Below are positions 8,573-19,764 of a DNA stretch of 64,000 nucleotides, piece after piece. Under the pieces are notes generated by a model. It ran no database searches, was not told the DNA's origin, and saw only the letters and a list, made by a program, of their open reading frames with translations. Source of the DNA: CALBPI01 sp039821605 (lineage in GTDB: Bacteria; Pseudomonadota; Gammaproteobacteria; Steroidobacterales; Woeseiaceae); contig JBCBNV010000003.1 in NCBI GenBank assembly GCA_039821605.1, forward strand, positions 372,001 to 436,000, read 5' to 3'. Numbering within the stretch: the first letter of the stretch is position 1; every line of letters starts with the position of its first letter. Both the position numbers and the translations under genes were made by a program.

Positions 8573-9685
8573 TCAGGCGATCTCTCCTGGTCTGGCGGTG
8601 ATGCGCAGGTCGTTGCCGATGCGACGCACGTCCTCGAGCTGCAGCCTGAGCCCATCGTTGAGCCGCTGCCAGCGAGGCGTGTCGGCAAGGCCTCTCGTCT
8701 CACTGCCGAGGAACACGGGCGCCTGGTAGACCACGACGCGGTCGACCAGATGCGCGTCAATGAGCGCGCCGGCCAGCGTCGGCCCCGCCTCGACGAGCAG
8801 TTCATTGATCTCCGCGTTGCCGAGCTCGCGCAGCACGCGGTCGAGCGCGACGCGGTCCTGCATATCGCCTGCGAGGGGCTGATAACGGGCGCCGGCCGCA
8901 GCCAGCGCGGCGGCATCTTCGCACGGCCGACGACCGATGATCAAAGTCTCGCCTGGAGCTGACAGCATGCGTGCCGTGGTCGGCGTCCTGAGCTGGCTGT
9001 CGAGCACGACACGCAGCGGCTGTCGCGGCGCCTCGCCCAGCGACGGGTCACGCACGGTCAATGACGGATCGTCGGCCAGCACCGTCCCAACACCCGTGAG
9101 GATCGCGCACGACCGCGCACGCAGGCGCTGCACGTCACGGCGCGCGTCGGGCCCCGTGATCCACTGGCTCTCCCCACTGGCCATGGCCGTGGCACCATCG
9201 AGACTGGTGCCCAGCTTGAGCGTGACAAACGGTCTGCCCCGTCGCATGCGCAAGGCGAACCCCTTGTTCAACCTGGCGGCTTCGTCGGCCATCAGGCCCT
9301 CCTCGACCTGCAGACCGGCCGCACGCATGGCGTTGCCGCCGCGACCGTCAACGGCCGGGTTGGGGTCACGCATGGCGTAGACGACGCGGCGAACCCCCGC
9401 CTCGATCAACGCATCGGTGCAGGGGGGGGTCCGTCGGGTAATCGAACACGGCTCCATCGTGACGTATGCCGTGGCACCCGCCGCGGCACCGCCGGCTTCG
9501 CGCAAGGCGAACACCTCGGCGTGCGGCCCGCCCGCGCGCTGGTGCCAGCCACGGCCGACGACGGCCTCGTCGCGTGCGATGACGCACCCGACAGCCGGAT
9601 TCGGCGTCACCCCATTGCGGCCGCGCCGCGCCAGTCGCAACGCTTCCGCCATGTGCGCGTGATCTCTGGCGCTGAAGCCCGTCAC
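8573..9685 (-). CDS. ribD: bifunctional diaminohydroxyphosphoribosylaminopyrimidine deaminase/reductase
   Basis: About 370 residues. The N-terminal CMP-deaminase-like domain has PHAEVFAL and EPC...PPC zinc ligands. The C-terminal reductase domain shows LKLGTSLDGATAMASGESQWITG, LADDPSLTVR and LLVEAGPTLAGALI. I place the start at the GTG at 9685, 4 bp after the nrdR stop and just before the conserved MAEALRLARRG. Upstream in-frame codons to 9760 overlap nrdR and are not conserved. Oddity: the segment between the two cysteines reads SITRRTPPC rather than the usual SHxGRTPPC, next to a run of eight G at 9422-9429 on the plus strand. Confidence 0.93.
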   Translation of the reverse strand: MTGFSARDHAHMAEALRLARRGRNGVTPNPAVGCVIARDEAVVGRGWHQRAGGPHAEVFALREAGGAAAGATAYVTMEPCSITRRTPPCTDALIEAGVRRVVYAMRDPNPAVDGRGGNAMRAAGLQVEEGLMADEAARLNKGFALRMRRGRPFVTLKLGTSLDGATAMASGESQWITGPDARRDVQRLRARSCAILTGVGTVLADDPSLTVRDPSLGEAPRQPLRVVLDSQLRTPTTARMLSAPGETLIIGRRPCEDAAALAAAGARYQPLAGDMQDRVALDRVLRELGNAEINELLVEAGPTLAGALIDAHLVDRVVVYQAPVFLGSETRGLADTPRWQRLNDGLRLQLEDVRRIGNDLRITARPGEIA

Positions 9686-9689
9686 GAGA

Positions 9690-10214
9690 TCAACGCTTCC
9701 GCCGGCGCACATTGCCCTGTGAATCGGGCAACAGCGACATCTGCTCGCGATCGTCGGCACGCGACATCTGCTCGAGGCGACGGATTTCCTCCTGGAACTC
9801 CGTCACGTCCTGGAAACTGCGGTACACCGAAGCAAACCGCACGTAGGCCACCTCATCGAGCTTGCGCAAGGCTTCCATAACCATCTCACCGAGCAGTTTC
9901 GACGGAATCTCGCGCTCACCCATCGTCTGCAGTGCGTGCACGAGATGCGTCATGGCCGACTCCAGTTCCTCGGCGCTGACGGGACGCTTCTCGAGTGCGC
10001 GCGCCATGGAGTTGCGCAGCTTGTCTTCATCGAAGGGCTGGCGTGTCTGATCGCGCTTGACGATACGGGGCAGGACGAGCTCGGGCGTTTCAAAAGTGGT
10101 GAAGCGCTCGCGGCACTCGAGACACTGACGACGGCGCCGCACCTGCCCGCCATCCGCGGCAAGCCGCGAATCGTTGACCTTGGTCTCCTCGTGGCCGCAG
10201 AACGGGCAGTGCAT
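9690..10214 (-). CDS. nrdR: transcriptional repressor NrdR
   Basis: NrdR (174 residues) represses ribonucleotide reductase genes in response to ATP/dATP. It has an N-terminal zinc ribbon (CPFCGHEETKV and QCLECRERFTTFE), the family signature VRRRRQCLEC, and an ATP-cone domain beginning LPRIVKRD. Length is slightly above the common 150-160 because of a basic tail (NVRRRKR). It lies 21 bp after glyA, the usual glyA-nrdR-ribD order of gammaproteobacteria. Confidence 0.97.
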   Translation of the reverse strand: MHCPFCGHEETKVNDSRLAADGGQVRRRRQCLECRERFTTFETPELVLPRIVKRDQTRQPFDEDKLRNSMARALEKRPVSAEELESAMTHLVHALQTMGEREIPSKLLGEMVMEALRKLDEVAYVRFASVYRSFQDVTEFQEEIRRLEQMSRADDREQMSLLPDSQGNVRRRKR

Positions 10215-10235
10215 GGTGGCGGCCCCGCCGGGCGA

Positions 10236-11525
10236 TCAGCCCTGCTGCGAACGTGCCGGCAGCTCAGCAACGGTATCGGCGTACACGGGGAAGCGCTGAC
10301 ACAGGGCAATGACTTCACTGCGCACGCGCGACTGTCGCACTTCGTCGCCGAGATCGTCGAGCACGTCGGCAATCCAGCCCGCGAGCTGCGCGCATTCCTC
10401 GAGACCGAAGCCGCGCGTCGTGACCGCCGGCGTGCCGATGCGCAGGCCACTGGTAACGAACGGCGAACGCGGATCGTTGGGTACCGTATTCATATTGACC
10501 GTGATGTTGGCGGCCGACAGCGCGCGGTCCGCGTCCTTGCCCGTGATGTCCTTGTCGATGAGGTCGACGAGGAACAGGTGGTTGTCCGTACCACCCGAGA
10601 CGATCTTGTAGCCGCGCGCGATGAGCACCTCGCACATCTTGCGGGCGTTGGCGACGACCTGCTCCTGGTAGGCACGAAATTCGGGCTCGAGTGCCTCTTT
10701 GTAGGCCACGGCCTTGGCGGCGATGACGTGCATGAGCGGCCCGCCCTGCGTACCCGGGAACACGAGCGAGTTGAACTTCTTGGTCAGCTCGGGCTGGCCG
10801 AGCGCCAGGATCATACCGCCGCGCGGACCGCGCAGCGTCTTGTGGGTGGTGGTCGTCACCACGTGGGCGTGGGGTACGGGTGACGGGTAGACGCCGGCCG
10901 CGACGAGACCCGCGACGTGCGCCATGTCGACGTGGAAGTAGGCACCGACCTTGTCCGCGATCTCACGGAAGCGGGCCCAGTCCATGACCCGCGAGTAGGC
11001 CGAGAAGCCTCCGATGATGAGCTTGGGCTTGTGCTCAAGCGCGAGCGCTTCGACCTGGTCGTAGTCGATGATGCCGTCGTCGTCGACGCCGTACTGCACG
11101 GCATTGAACAGCTTGCCCGAAAAATTGACCTTGGCGCCGTGCGTGAGATGGCCGCCGTGCGGCAGGCTCATGCCCAGAATGGTGTCGCCGGCTTCGAGCA
11201 GTGCCAGGTACACGGCCGCATTGGCCTGCGAGCCCGAGTGCGGCTGCACGTTGGCGTAGTCAGCGCCGAATAACTCCAGGGCCCGGTCAATGGCCAGTTG
11301 CTCGGCGACATCCACGTGCTCGCAACCGCCGTAGTAGCGTTTCGACGGGTAGCCCTCGGCGTACTTGTTGGTGAGCACCGAACCCTGCGCCTCGAGTACG
11401 CGGGGGCTCGCGTAGTTTTCCGACGCGATAAGCTCTATGTGTTCTTCCTGGCGCACGCGCTCGGCCTGCATGGCCGCGGCGAGTTCGTCATCGAAACCGT
11501 TGATGGTGTAGCTCTGGTCGAACAT
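10236..11525 (-). CDS. glyA: serine hydroxymethyltransferase
   Basis: GlyA (429 residues) interconverts serine and glycine with tetrahydrofolate, a PLP enzyme. The start is the ATG at 11525 (MFDQSYTI), preceded by GGCGGAGACC. The frame stays open to 11723 but that part is not conserved. Motifs include HIELIASENYASPRVLEAQGS, YPSKRYYGG, PHSGSQANAAVY, the PLP-lysine segment TTTTHKTLRGPRGG and FPGTQGGPL. It heads the glyA-nrdR-ribDE-ribBX-ribH-nusB-thiL-pgpA-kinase run and is divergent from ettA, sharing a 184-bp intergenic region. Confidence 0.97.
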   Translation of the reverse strand: MFDQSYTINGFDDELAAAMQAERVRQEEHIELIASENYASPRVLEAQGSVLTNKYAEGYPSKRYYGGCEHVDVAEQLAIDRALELFGADYANVQPHSGSQANAAVYLALLEAGDTILGMSLPHGGHLTHGAKVNFSGKLFNAVQYGVDDDGIIDYDQVEALALEHKPKLIIGGFSAYSRVMDWARFREIADKVGAYFHVDMAHVAGLVAAGVYPSPVPHAHVVTTTTHKTLRGPRGGMILALGQPELTKKFNSLVFPGTQGGPLMHVIAAKAVAYKEALEPEFRAYQEQVVANARKMCEVLIARGYKIVSGGTDNHLFLVDLIDKDITGKDADRALSAANITVNMNTVPNDPRSPFVTSGLRIGTPAVTTRGFGLEECAQLAGWIADVLDDLGDEVRQSRVRSEVIALCQRFPVYADTVAELPARSQQG

Positions 11526-11709
11526 GCGGTGGTCTCCGCCGGAAAACCCGGTTGCAATGGCTGTGACAGACGCATAAGTGTACCGGACGCACGCAACCCA
11601 CGCAGCGCAGCGCATTTGCCCGAGGCTGCCCGGTGCCCGATAATCGCGGCCGCTCCGAGCCTGCCCCAGGCCTGCAATCGCGACCCAAATTCGACACGGA
11701 CACACCCGA

Positions 11710-13383
<1,674 letters not shown>

Positions 13384-13390
13384 TCGCGGC

Positions 13391-14056
13391 GTGCGCATCG
13401 AACCCGACACGGACTTCGACGCGCTGCTCGACGACGCGGCGACGCTGCGTTGCCCACACTGTGATGTCTTCTCTCGCATGCGACTCACGACCGCACCCGA
13501 CTGGCACTCGCTGACCACGATTCGTCCCGCGCGCATCGGTGTCGTGCTCGACTGCACGGCCTGCTCGCGCCCGGTCTACCTCGAGAGCGGCCGCGCCCGA
13601 TACGCGGCGCAAGCGATCAGCCTGGACTGTGGTTTCCTGCCCGTTCGCAAGCCGCGACCACGCTTCGAAACGCGGCTGCTGCCCGCCGAGTTGCGCGGTC
13701 TCGTTGACGAGGGCCTGGCCTGCTACGCGGACGGCCATCTGCAGGCCTTCGCACTGGTCGCCAATCGCATTACGACGCTGGCAACGGACCTGAAGGGCCC
13801 CAACGGCAAGCTGGAACTCTTCAATACGGTCACCGCGGCCGCAGAAAGCGCCGGCATCGAGGCCCCAATGCGCCGCCTGTGCCGGGACATCCTGTTCTCC
13901 ATGGCGGCAACCGACGAGCCGCCCGAGCTTTCGCCGGCGCCCGCCGCCGTCCTGCTGGAGCTGCTGCGCGACATGTTGCACCAGGCGTTTATCCGGCCGG
14001 GTCGACTGCGCGAGGCGCTGCGCCGCGGCGACGCGGCGGAGGCGGATCCGGCTTAG
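13391..14056 (+). CDS. hypothetical protein with N-terminal zinc-ribbon-like motif (DUF4145-like)
   Basis: A 221-residue protein starting at a GTG (13391), 7 bp after the ettA stop. CPHC near residue 19 and CTAC near residue 55 are spaced like a zinc ribbon. The C-terminal half (LPAELRGLVDEGLACYADGHLQAFALVANRI region) is helical and resembles the DUF4145 helical domain, a tentative match. Function is unknown. Its stop overlaps the convergent purL stop by 4 bp. It is probably co-transcribed with ettA. Confidence 0.7.
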   Translation: MRIEPDTDFDALLDDAATLRCPHCDVFSRMRLTTAPDWHSLTTIRPARIGVVLDCTACSRPVYLESGRARYAAQAISLDCGFLPVRKPRPRFETRLLPAELRGLVDEGLACYADGHLQAFALVANRITTLATDLKGPNGKLELFNTVTAAAESAGIEAPMRRLCRDILFSMAATDEPPELSPAPAAVLLELLRDMLHQAFIRPGRLREALRRGDAAEADPA

Positions 14057-17000
14057 CCCAGCGCGACGCGCGCGTTGCGGAACAGCCGCAGCCAGGGCGC
14101 GGCCTCACCCCACTCAGACGGGTGCCACGAGTGCTGCACGGTGCGCGCGACGCGCTCGGGGTGCGGCATGCTCACAAGCACGCGACCATCGGCATTCGTC
14201 AGCGCCGCCACACCGCGTGGCGAGCCGTTGGGATTGGCGGGGTAGCGGGTCGCCATCTCGCCGGTGTTGGTGATGTAGCGCATCGCGATGCGGCCCGAAT
14301 CCTTGCATTGGTCGAGATCGCCTTCAGCGAATACGGCGCGGCCCTCGGCGTGCGAGGTAACGATGGGCAGACGTGAGCCTCCCATGCCCTCAAGCCACGG
14401 ACCCGAGCCCGTGACCTCGACCATGGACAGGCGCGCCTCGAACTGCGCCGATCGGTTGCCCGCAAAGGTCGGCCAGCCCGTGGCGCCCGGAATGATGGGC
14501 GCCAGGCGCGCGAGCATCTGACAACCGTTGCAGATGCCGAGCGCCAGCGTGTCGGGGCGCGCGAAGAACGACGCGAAAGCATCATGGAATGCCGCATTGA
14601 GCAGGATCGATTTGGCCCAGCCGCCGCCCGCACCCAGCACATCGCCGTAACTGAACCCACCACAGGCCACGAGCGCCGCGTAATCATCGAGTTGCACAAG
14701 GCCGCGCTCAAGGTCGCTCATGTGTACGTCGTGCGCCTCGAACCCGGCGGCCATGAGCGCGGACGCCATCTCGAGCTGGCTGTTGACGCCCTGCTCGCGG
14801 AGCACGGCGACGCGCGGCTTCGCGCCACGTGCGACGAACGGTGCCGCGACATCGTCATCGGGATCGAATGACAGCCGCGCGTGCAAACCCGGGTCGCTGT
14901 CGTCGAGCAGCGCTTCGAACTCCTCGCGCGCGGTATCGGGATTGTCGCGCCGCGCCTGCATGCGAAAACTGAGCGCCGACCACTGTTGCTGCAGCTCGGT
15001 GCGGGTTCGCGATGCCAGCGTGCGGCCGCGTTGCTGGACCTCGAGCCCACCGGCCTCCGCGGTAACCGTGCCAACTTCGTGGGTGCGGGCTGCGAGTCCC
15101 TCGGCGGCAAACGCCGCGCGTACCTCCTCGAGAACGGCCGTCGACACCTGCAACACCATGCCCGGCCCCTCCGAGAACAGCCACGCATTCGTGTCTTTCT
15201 CGGCATCCGGCACGGTGAGCACGACACCGCGACGCCCGGCAAGCAACATCTCGACGGCCGCCACGATCAGACCGCCATCGGAGCGATCATGCGCTGCGAG
15301 AACCTGTTTCGCATCGCGAATCCGTCGCCAGGCACGCGCAAAGCCCAAGACGTCTTCGGCCGAGGACAGGTCGGCAGGCGCCCCGCCCTGCTCGCTGTAA
15401 ACCTGCGCCAGCGCACTGCGACCCAACGCCGTGGGCGACTGCGCGAGATCGATGAGCAACAGGCGCGTGTCCCCTGCAACAAGCTCGGGCGTCAAGGTGT
15501 CACGTGCGTTGCCCACAGGCGCAAAAGCCGTGACCACGAGCGACACGGGGGCAACGACTGTAACGGCTTCGCCGCGACTGCGCTGCCACGCCGTTTTCAT
15601 CGACAGCGAGTCCTTGCCCACGGGCACCGCGATGCCCAGCGCGGGGCACAACTCGAGGCCGACCGTGCGCACCGCGTCGAACAGTGCCGCGTCCTGGCCC
15701 CGGTGCCCGGCGGCCGCCATCCAGTTGGCCGACAGTTTGATGTCCGACAACGCCGCCACATCGGCCGCCAGCAGATTCGTGATGGCCTCGGTGATGGCGA
15801 GTCGCGCGGCGGCCGGCGCATCCTCGCAGGCTACAGGGCTGCGCTCACCCATGGCCATGGCCTCGCCGCAGAGGCTGGCATGCGTGGCCGTGGTCACGGC
15901 GACATCGGCGACGGGCACCTGCCACGGCCCCACAAGCTGGTCGCGGGCGACGAGCCCGCCCACGCTGCGGTCACCGATGTGAATCAGAAACCGCTTGTCG
16001 GCAACGGCGGGGAGCGTGAGCACCCGGTCCAGCGCGTCACCGAGTGGCAGCGAATTGGCATCGAACGGGCGCAGTGACGCGTCGACGCGTTTCGCGTCAA
16101 TCGCAAGTTTGGGCGGCTTGCCGAGCAGCATGCCCATGTCGAGGTCGACGGGTGACGCGTCGCGCGAGGCGTCATCGACGCGCAGTCGACCGTCGTCATG
16201 CAGCGCGCCCAGTACGGCGTAGGGGCAACGCTCGCGTTCGCAGAACGCCTCGAACGTGGCCAGGTTGTCCGGCTCGACGATCAGCACGTAGCGTTCCTGA
16301 GACTCGTTGCACCAGGTCTCCATGGGGCTCATCGACGGGTCGTCGCTGGGAATGGCGTCGAGCGCGAAGGCACCGCCGAGGCCCGAGTGGTCGACCGCCT
16401 CGGGTACCGCATTGGACAGGCCCCCGGCGCCCACGTCGTGGATGAGCGCAATGGGATTATCGTCGCCCAGCGCCCAGCACTGGTTGATCACCTCCTGTGC
16501 GCGGCGCTGCATCTCGGGGTTGCCCCGTTGCACCGAGGCGAAGTCGAGTGCGGCGTCGCTCTGCCCGCTGGCGACGCTCGACGCGGCCCCGCCGCCCAGT
16601 CCGATGAGCATTGCGGGGCCACCGAGCACCACGAGCAAGCTGCCCGCCGCCACGTCACGCTTGAGCGCGTGCTCGCGCCGGACGTTGCCCAGGCCGCCCG
16701 CGATCATGATGGGCTTGTGGTAGCCCCAGTGCTCGGCGTCCCGGCCCGTTTCGGCGAGAAAGGTCCTGAAGTAGCCACCGAGATTCGGACGGCCAAACTC
16801 ATTGTTGAATGCCGCGCCGCCGATGGGTCCCTCGAGCATGATCTCCATGGACGAGACGATGCGACTCGGCTTGCCCAGGAAACGCTCCCAGGGTTGCGGC
16901 CACCCGGGTACCTCGAGGTCCGAGGTCGTGAAGCCCGTGAGTCCCGCCTTGGGCACGGCGCCCAGACCCGTGGCACCCTCGTCGCGAATCTCCCCGCCGG

Positions 17001-17955
17001 CGCCCGTGGCCGCGCCAGGGAACGGCGCGATCGCTGTCGGGTGGTTGTGGGTTTCAACTTTGCAGAGGATGTCCACGGTTTCGTCATGTTGCCCGTAGTG
17101 CCGTCCATCCTTCGCAAACAGGCGCGGTGCAGACGGACCCGCAAGCACCGCCGCATTGTCCGAGTAGGCGCTGATGACCCCGCCCGGTGAGTGCGCCGTG
17201 GTGTTCTTGATCATCTGGAACAGCGACTGCGATTGCGGCTCACCGTCGAGCGTCCATGACGCATTGAAGATCTTGTGCCGGCAGTGCTCGGAATTGGCCT
17301 GCGCAAACATCATGAGCTCGGCGTCTGTCGGCGGCCGACCCATGCTGGTGTAGTGATCGGCAAGGTAGTCGATCTCATCGGCCGACAAGGCGAGACCCAA
17401 CGAAACGTTGGCCTCGGCCAGCGCGGCCTGCGCGTCGTCGCCGAGCGGGATGTGCACGAGCGGCCGCGCCGCGGGCTGCTCGAACAACAGCGCCGCCGCG
17501 GTGCCCGGCAGGTAACACTGCTCGGTCATGCGGTCATGCAGTTCGGGCTCGGCCATCGCGAGCTCGGCGGGACCCGCGCCCTCGAGCCGGTAGCGAATCC
17601 CGCGCTCGACACGTCGCACCCCCGCGATGCCGCAGCGTCGCAGAATGTCGGTCGCCTTCGACGACCAGGGCGAGATCGTGCCGGCGCGAGGCGCAACCTC
17701 GAAGCCGGCATCGTCGATCGGGTTGGGCGCCACGTCATCATTGAGGACCACGCGCAGCCGGCGCCAAGCCTCATCGTCAAGCGATCCATCGCAATCGAGG
17801 TAGTAGACGAACCGCGCGTCGAGTGCGGCAACGCCGGGTGCGTGATCGCGGATTCTTTGCAGACGCCGCTCTAGCCGGAACGGGTCCAGTGCGTGCGTAC
17901 CCGCCAGCGTCAGGTGCGCCGGTGCTGGACCACCGGCCGGAGGATCTTGGGCCAT
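14053..17955 (-). CDS. purL: phosphoribosylformylglycinamidine synthase (large fused PurL)
   Basis: A 1300-residue enzyme for the fourth step of purine synthesis, converting FGAR, glutamine and ATP to FGAM. Domain order is an N-terminal PurS-like region, the linker and synthetase domain with the signature NSEHCRHKIFN and ETHNHPTAIAPFPGAATG, a second PurM-like half, and a C-terminal class I glutaminase (nucleophile C1142 in LGICNGCQML, triad histidine in SHAEGRAVF). The single-chain form is typical of gammaproteobacteria. It is convergent with the preceding gene and monocistronic by position. Confidence 0.97.
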   Translation of the reverse strand: MAQDPPAGGPAPAHLTLAGTHALDPFRLERRLQRIRDHAPGVAALDARFVYYLDCDGSLDDEAWRRLRVVLNDDVAPNPIDDAGFEVAPRAGTISPWSSKATDILRRCGIAGVRRVERGIRYRLEGAGPAELAMAEPELHDRMTEQCYLPGTAAALLFEQPAARPLVHIPLGDDAQAALAEANVSLGLALSADEIDYLADHYTSMGRPPTDAELMMFAQANSEHCRHKIFNASWTLDGEPQSQSLFQMIKNTTAHSPGGVISAYSDNAAVLAGPSAPRLFAKDGRHYGQHDETVDILCKVETHNHPTAIAPFPGAATGAGGEIRDEGATGLGAVPKAGLTGFTTSDLEVPGWPQPWERFLGKPSRIVSSMEIMLEGPIGGAAFNNEFGRPNLGGYFRTFLAETGRDAEHWGYHKPIMIAGGLGNVRREHALKRDVAAGSLLVVLGGPAMLIGLGGGAASSVASGQSDAALDFASVQRGNPEMQRRAQEVINQCWALGDDNPIALIHDVGAGGLSNAVPEAVDHSGLGGAFALDAIPSDDPSMSPMETWCNESQERYVLIVEPDNLATFEAFCERERCPYAVLGALHDDGRLRVDDASRDASPVDLDMGMLLGKPPKLAIDAKRVDASLRPFDANSLPLGDALDRVLTLPAVADKRFLIHIGDRSVGGLVARDQLVGPWQVPVADVAVTTATHASLCGEAMAMGERSPVACEDAPAAARLAITEAITNLLAADVAALSDIKLSANWMAAAGHRGQDAALFDAVRTVGLELCPALGIAVPVGKDSLSMKTAWQRSRGEAVTVVAPVSLVVTAFAPVGNARDTLTPELVAGDTRLLLIDLAQSPTALGRSALAQVYSEQGGAPADLSSAEDVLGFARAWRRIRDAKQVLAAHDRSDGGLIVAAVEMLLAGRRGVVLTVPDAEKDTNAWLFSEGPGMVLQVSTAVLEEVRAAFAAEGLAARTHEVGTVTAEAGGLEVQQRGRTLASRTRTELQQQWSALSFRMQARRDNPDTAREEFEALLDDSDPGLHARLSFDPDDDVAAPFVARGAKPRVAVLREQGVNSQLEMASALMAAGFEAHDVHMSDLERGLVQLDDYAALVACGGFSYGDVLGAGGGWAKSILLNAAFHDAFASFFARPDTLALGICNGCQMLARLAPIIPGATGWPTFAGNRSAQFEARLSMVEVTGSGPWLEGMGGSRLPIVTSHAEGRAVFAEGDLDQCKDSGRIAMRYITNTGEMATRYPANPNGSPRGVAALTNADGRVLVSMPHPERVARTVQHSWHPSEWGEAAPWLRLFRNARVALG

Positions 17956-18032
17956 GACATCGCGCGCCTAGAAAACCGCGCGCATGATAACCCGCGAACG
18001 GGGTCGCGACGATTCGCGCGCGCCGCGCGCGA

Positions 18033-18347
18033 CTACTCGGAGGGCTTGGAGGGGTAGAAGCTGGCCGGGAAAGGCGTGACGTTGTCGCCGTCGGCGCTGG
18101 AGATCCGGTTCTTGCCCTGGCGCTCCACGGCGTCGACCCGCAGAACGTGGTGCATGGGGATGAAGGTGCTCGTCACGCCCTCGAACTCCGACTTGATGCG
18201 TTCCTCGGCGGGATCTACGACGACGGTCGTGCGCTCCCCGAAGACCATCTCACTGACCTCGAGAAAGCCGTACAGGTTGCCCTGACCCACGGACCGGGCG
18301 TAAACCTCGTAGACCTCACCCTTGTTGAGAAACGTAATGCGATACAT
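18033..18347 (-). CDS. DUF1820 family protein
   Basis: A 104-residue soluble protein. The opening MYRITFLNKGEVYEVYAR, the centre LYGFLEVSEMVFGERT..VVDPAEERIK.EF and IPMHHVLRVDAVERQG match the DUF1820 family of gammaproteobacteria. Function is unknown; the SM-like beta-rich look is only an impression. It lies 77 bp from purL on the same strand. Confidence 0.88.
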   Translation of the reverse strand: MYRITFLNKGEVYEVYARSVGQGNLYGFLEVSEMVFGERTTVVVDPAEERIKSEFEGVTSTFIPMHHVLRVDAVERQGKNRISSADGDNVTPFPASFYPSKPSE

Positions 18348-18504
18348 CGCCGGTGCGCACCTTTGTGAACTGTCCCAAGATTTGGGCCCCTATTGCCCGA
18401 ACTTCAAGGGCTTGCGCTCACGAGAACTTATGTAAATGTGACCGAGTACCGGTCCCCGGGGCTACGACGCCGCATACTTGCAAGCCTCGGAAAGAACCGG
18501 CGGC

Positions 18505-19755
18505 ATGACACGCCGTACGCTAACGATGCAGCTTAGAATCAGGGTTACCAATGGCCTCCGGGAGGCGCTCGGCAGCAATGCCGAATACGTCTTCGACCAG
18601 AGTGGCGGCACGATCGGACGCGCCAGCCACAACGACTGGATCCTGCCCGACGCCAAGCGCTACGTCTCCAGCGTACATGCCAGTATCGAGGCACGTGAAG
18701 ACGGGTTCTACCTCGTGGACACGAGCATGAACGGCGTCTACGTGAATGGTAACCGCACGCCACTGGGCCCCACAGCACCCTACCGACTGACCGATGGTAC
18801 ACGCCTGCGTATGGGTAATTACCGCATGGAAGTCAGTCAAGTACTGGACATTCTTAAGGCTGATCAGAAAACCCTGATGCGCGGCGATCTGTTCGACCCC
18901 AATGCGCCGGAGGACTCGACAGCATTCTCCGTTGAGCTGCTTGTCGAGGACGAAGTTGTCGAGCCCATCGATCTCGAGGAGATGCTCGACGACCGCATGG
19001 CCAGCGCCAATGCAAGCCTCATCGCGGGCACGTCGGAGCTCACGGGATTCGACGACCTGGGCGAGACCCACGCTGTCGAGGACCCGGGCGCCGCGGCCCA
19101 GCGCTCCGCGACCGTACACCGGCTGCCCAACGTGCCGCCCGAACCAGTCGAGCGTCGCCGTCGCAAGTCTGATGCCTACGACTCGCTGGTCCGCGGGCTC
19201 GGCGTCGACCCCATGACGCTCGAGGCGCGCGACGCCTCGGACGTGGCCTACGCAGTCGGCCAGGCACTGCGCGAGACGATTCGCGGACTCAAGGAGATGC
19301 GTGCCAATCGCGCGCGCAGTCGACAGCAATTCGGCATGCGTGCCACGCAGCAGGATGTCGATGACCTGACGGAAGCGGACCTTAACGAGGACATCACCGA
19401 CCTGCTGCTCGGACGCGGGCAGATTTACCAGGCTGCGGGCGACAACATCGCGAGTGTGCTGCGCGCGCTCATGCAGCACCACGAGGCGCTGCAGAATGCC
19501 GCGGCCGCCGCACTCGGTGAATTCATCGATCAGCTCGATCCCGACGAGATCACGCAACGCCTGGCCCAGCTGGGCCCCAAGGGCAAAGGTCTCTTCGCGT
19601 CGTCACGCAAGGCCAGCCTCTGGGACAAGTACGCGCAGTACTACCAGGCCATCGCGGCCCGCGATGCCGACGGTTTGCCGCAGGTGGCGCGCGAGGAATT
19701 CGCGCGCGCCTACCAGGCGCGCCTGCAGACGCTTAAATCTGGCAGCGACGACTAG
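18505..19755 (+). CDS. FHA-domain protein with TagH-like C-terminal domain (orphan)
   Basis: About 416 residues. The N-terminal forkhead-associated domain shows GTIGRASHNDWILPD, YVSSVHASI and DTSMNGVYVNG, the usual phosphothreonine-binding strands. A linker rich in acidic residues follows. The C-terminal block AVGQALRETIRGLKEMRANRARSRQQF resembles the type VI secretion FHA protein TagH/ImpI. No other T6SS gene is in the window. The start is uncertain: ATG at 18505 is used, ATG at 18526 (MQLRIRV) is equally plausible, and a TTG at 18478 is possible. It is divergent from the DUF1820 gene. Confidence 0.8.
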   Translation: MTRRTLTMQLRIRVTNGLREALGSNAEYVFDQSGGTIGRASHNDWILPDAKRYVSSVHASIEAREDGFYLVDTSMNGVYVNGNRTPLGPTAPYRLTDGTRLRMGNYRMEVSQVLDILKADQKTLMRGDLFDPNAPEDSTAFSVELLVEDEVVEPIDLEEMLDDRMASANASLIAGTSELTGFDDLGETHAVEDPGAAAQRSATVHRLPNVPPEPVERRRRKSDAYDSLVRGLGVDPMTLEARDASDVAYAVGQALRETIRGLKEMRANRARSRQQFGMRATQQDVDDLTEADLNEDITDLLLGRGQIYQAAGDNIASVLRALMQHHEALQNAAAAALGEFIDQLDPDEITQRLAQLGPKGKGLFASSRKASLWDKYAQYYQAIAARDADGLPQVAREEFARAYQARLQTLKSGSDD

Positions 19756-19764
19756 CTGGACTCG

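Noticed and set aside
7156..8601. A 481-residue plus-strand open frame across ribBX and ribE
   Set aside because: Antisense shadow of two well-conserved genes; His/Arg-rich composition typical of shadow frames.
6285..9685. FMN riboswitch in the riboflavin genes
   Set aside because: Gaps between the rib genes are 1-15 bp and hold no space for an RFN element. None was seen upstream of glyA either.
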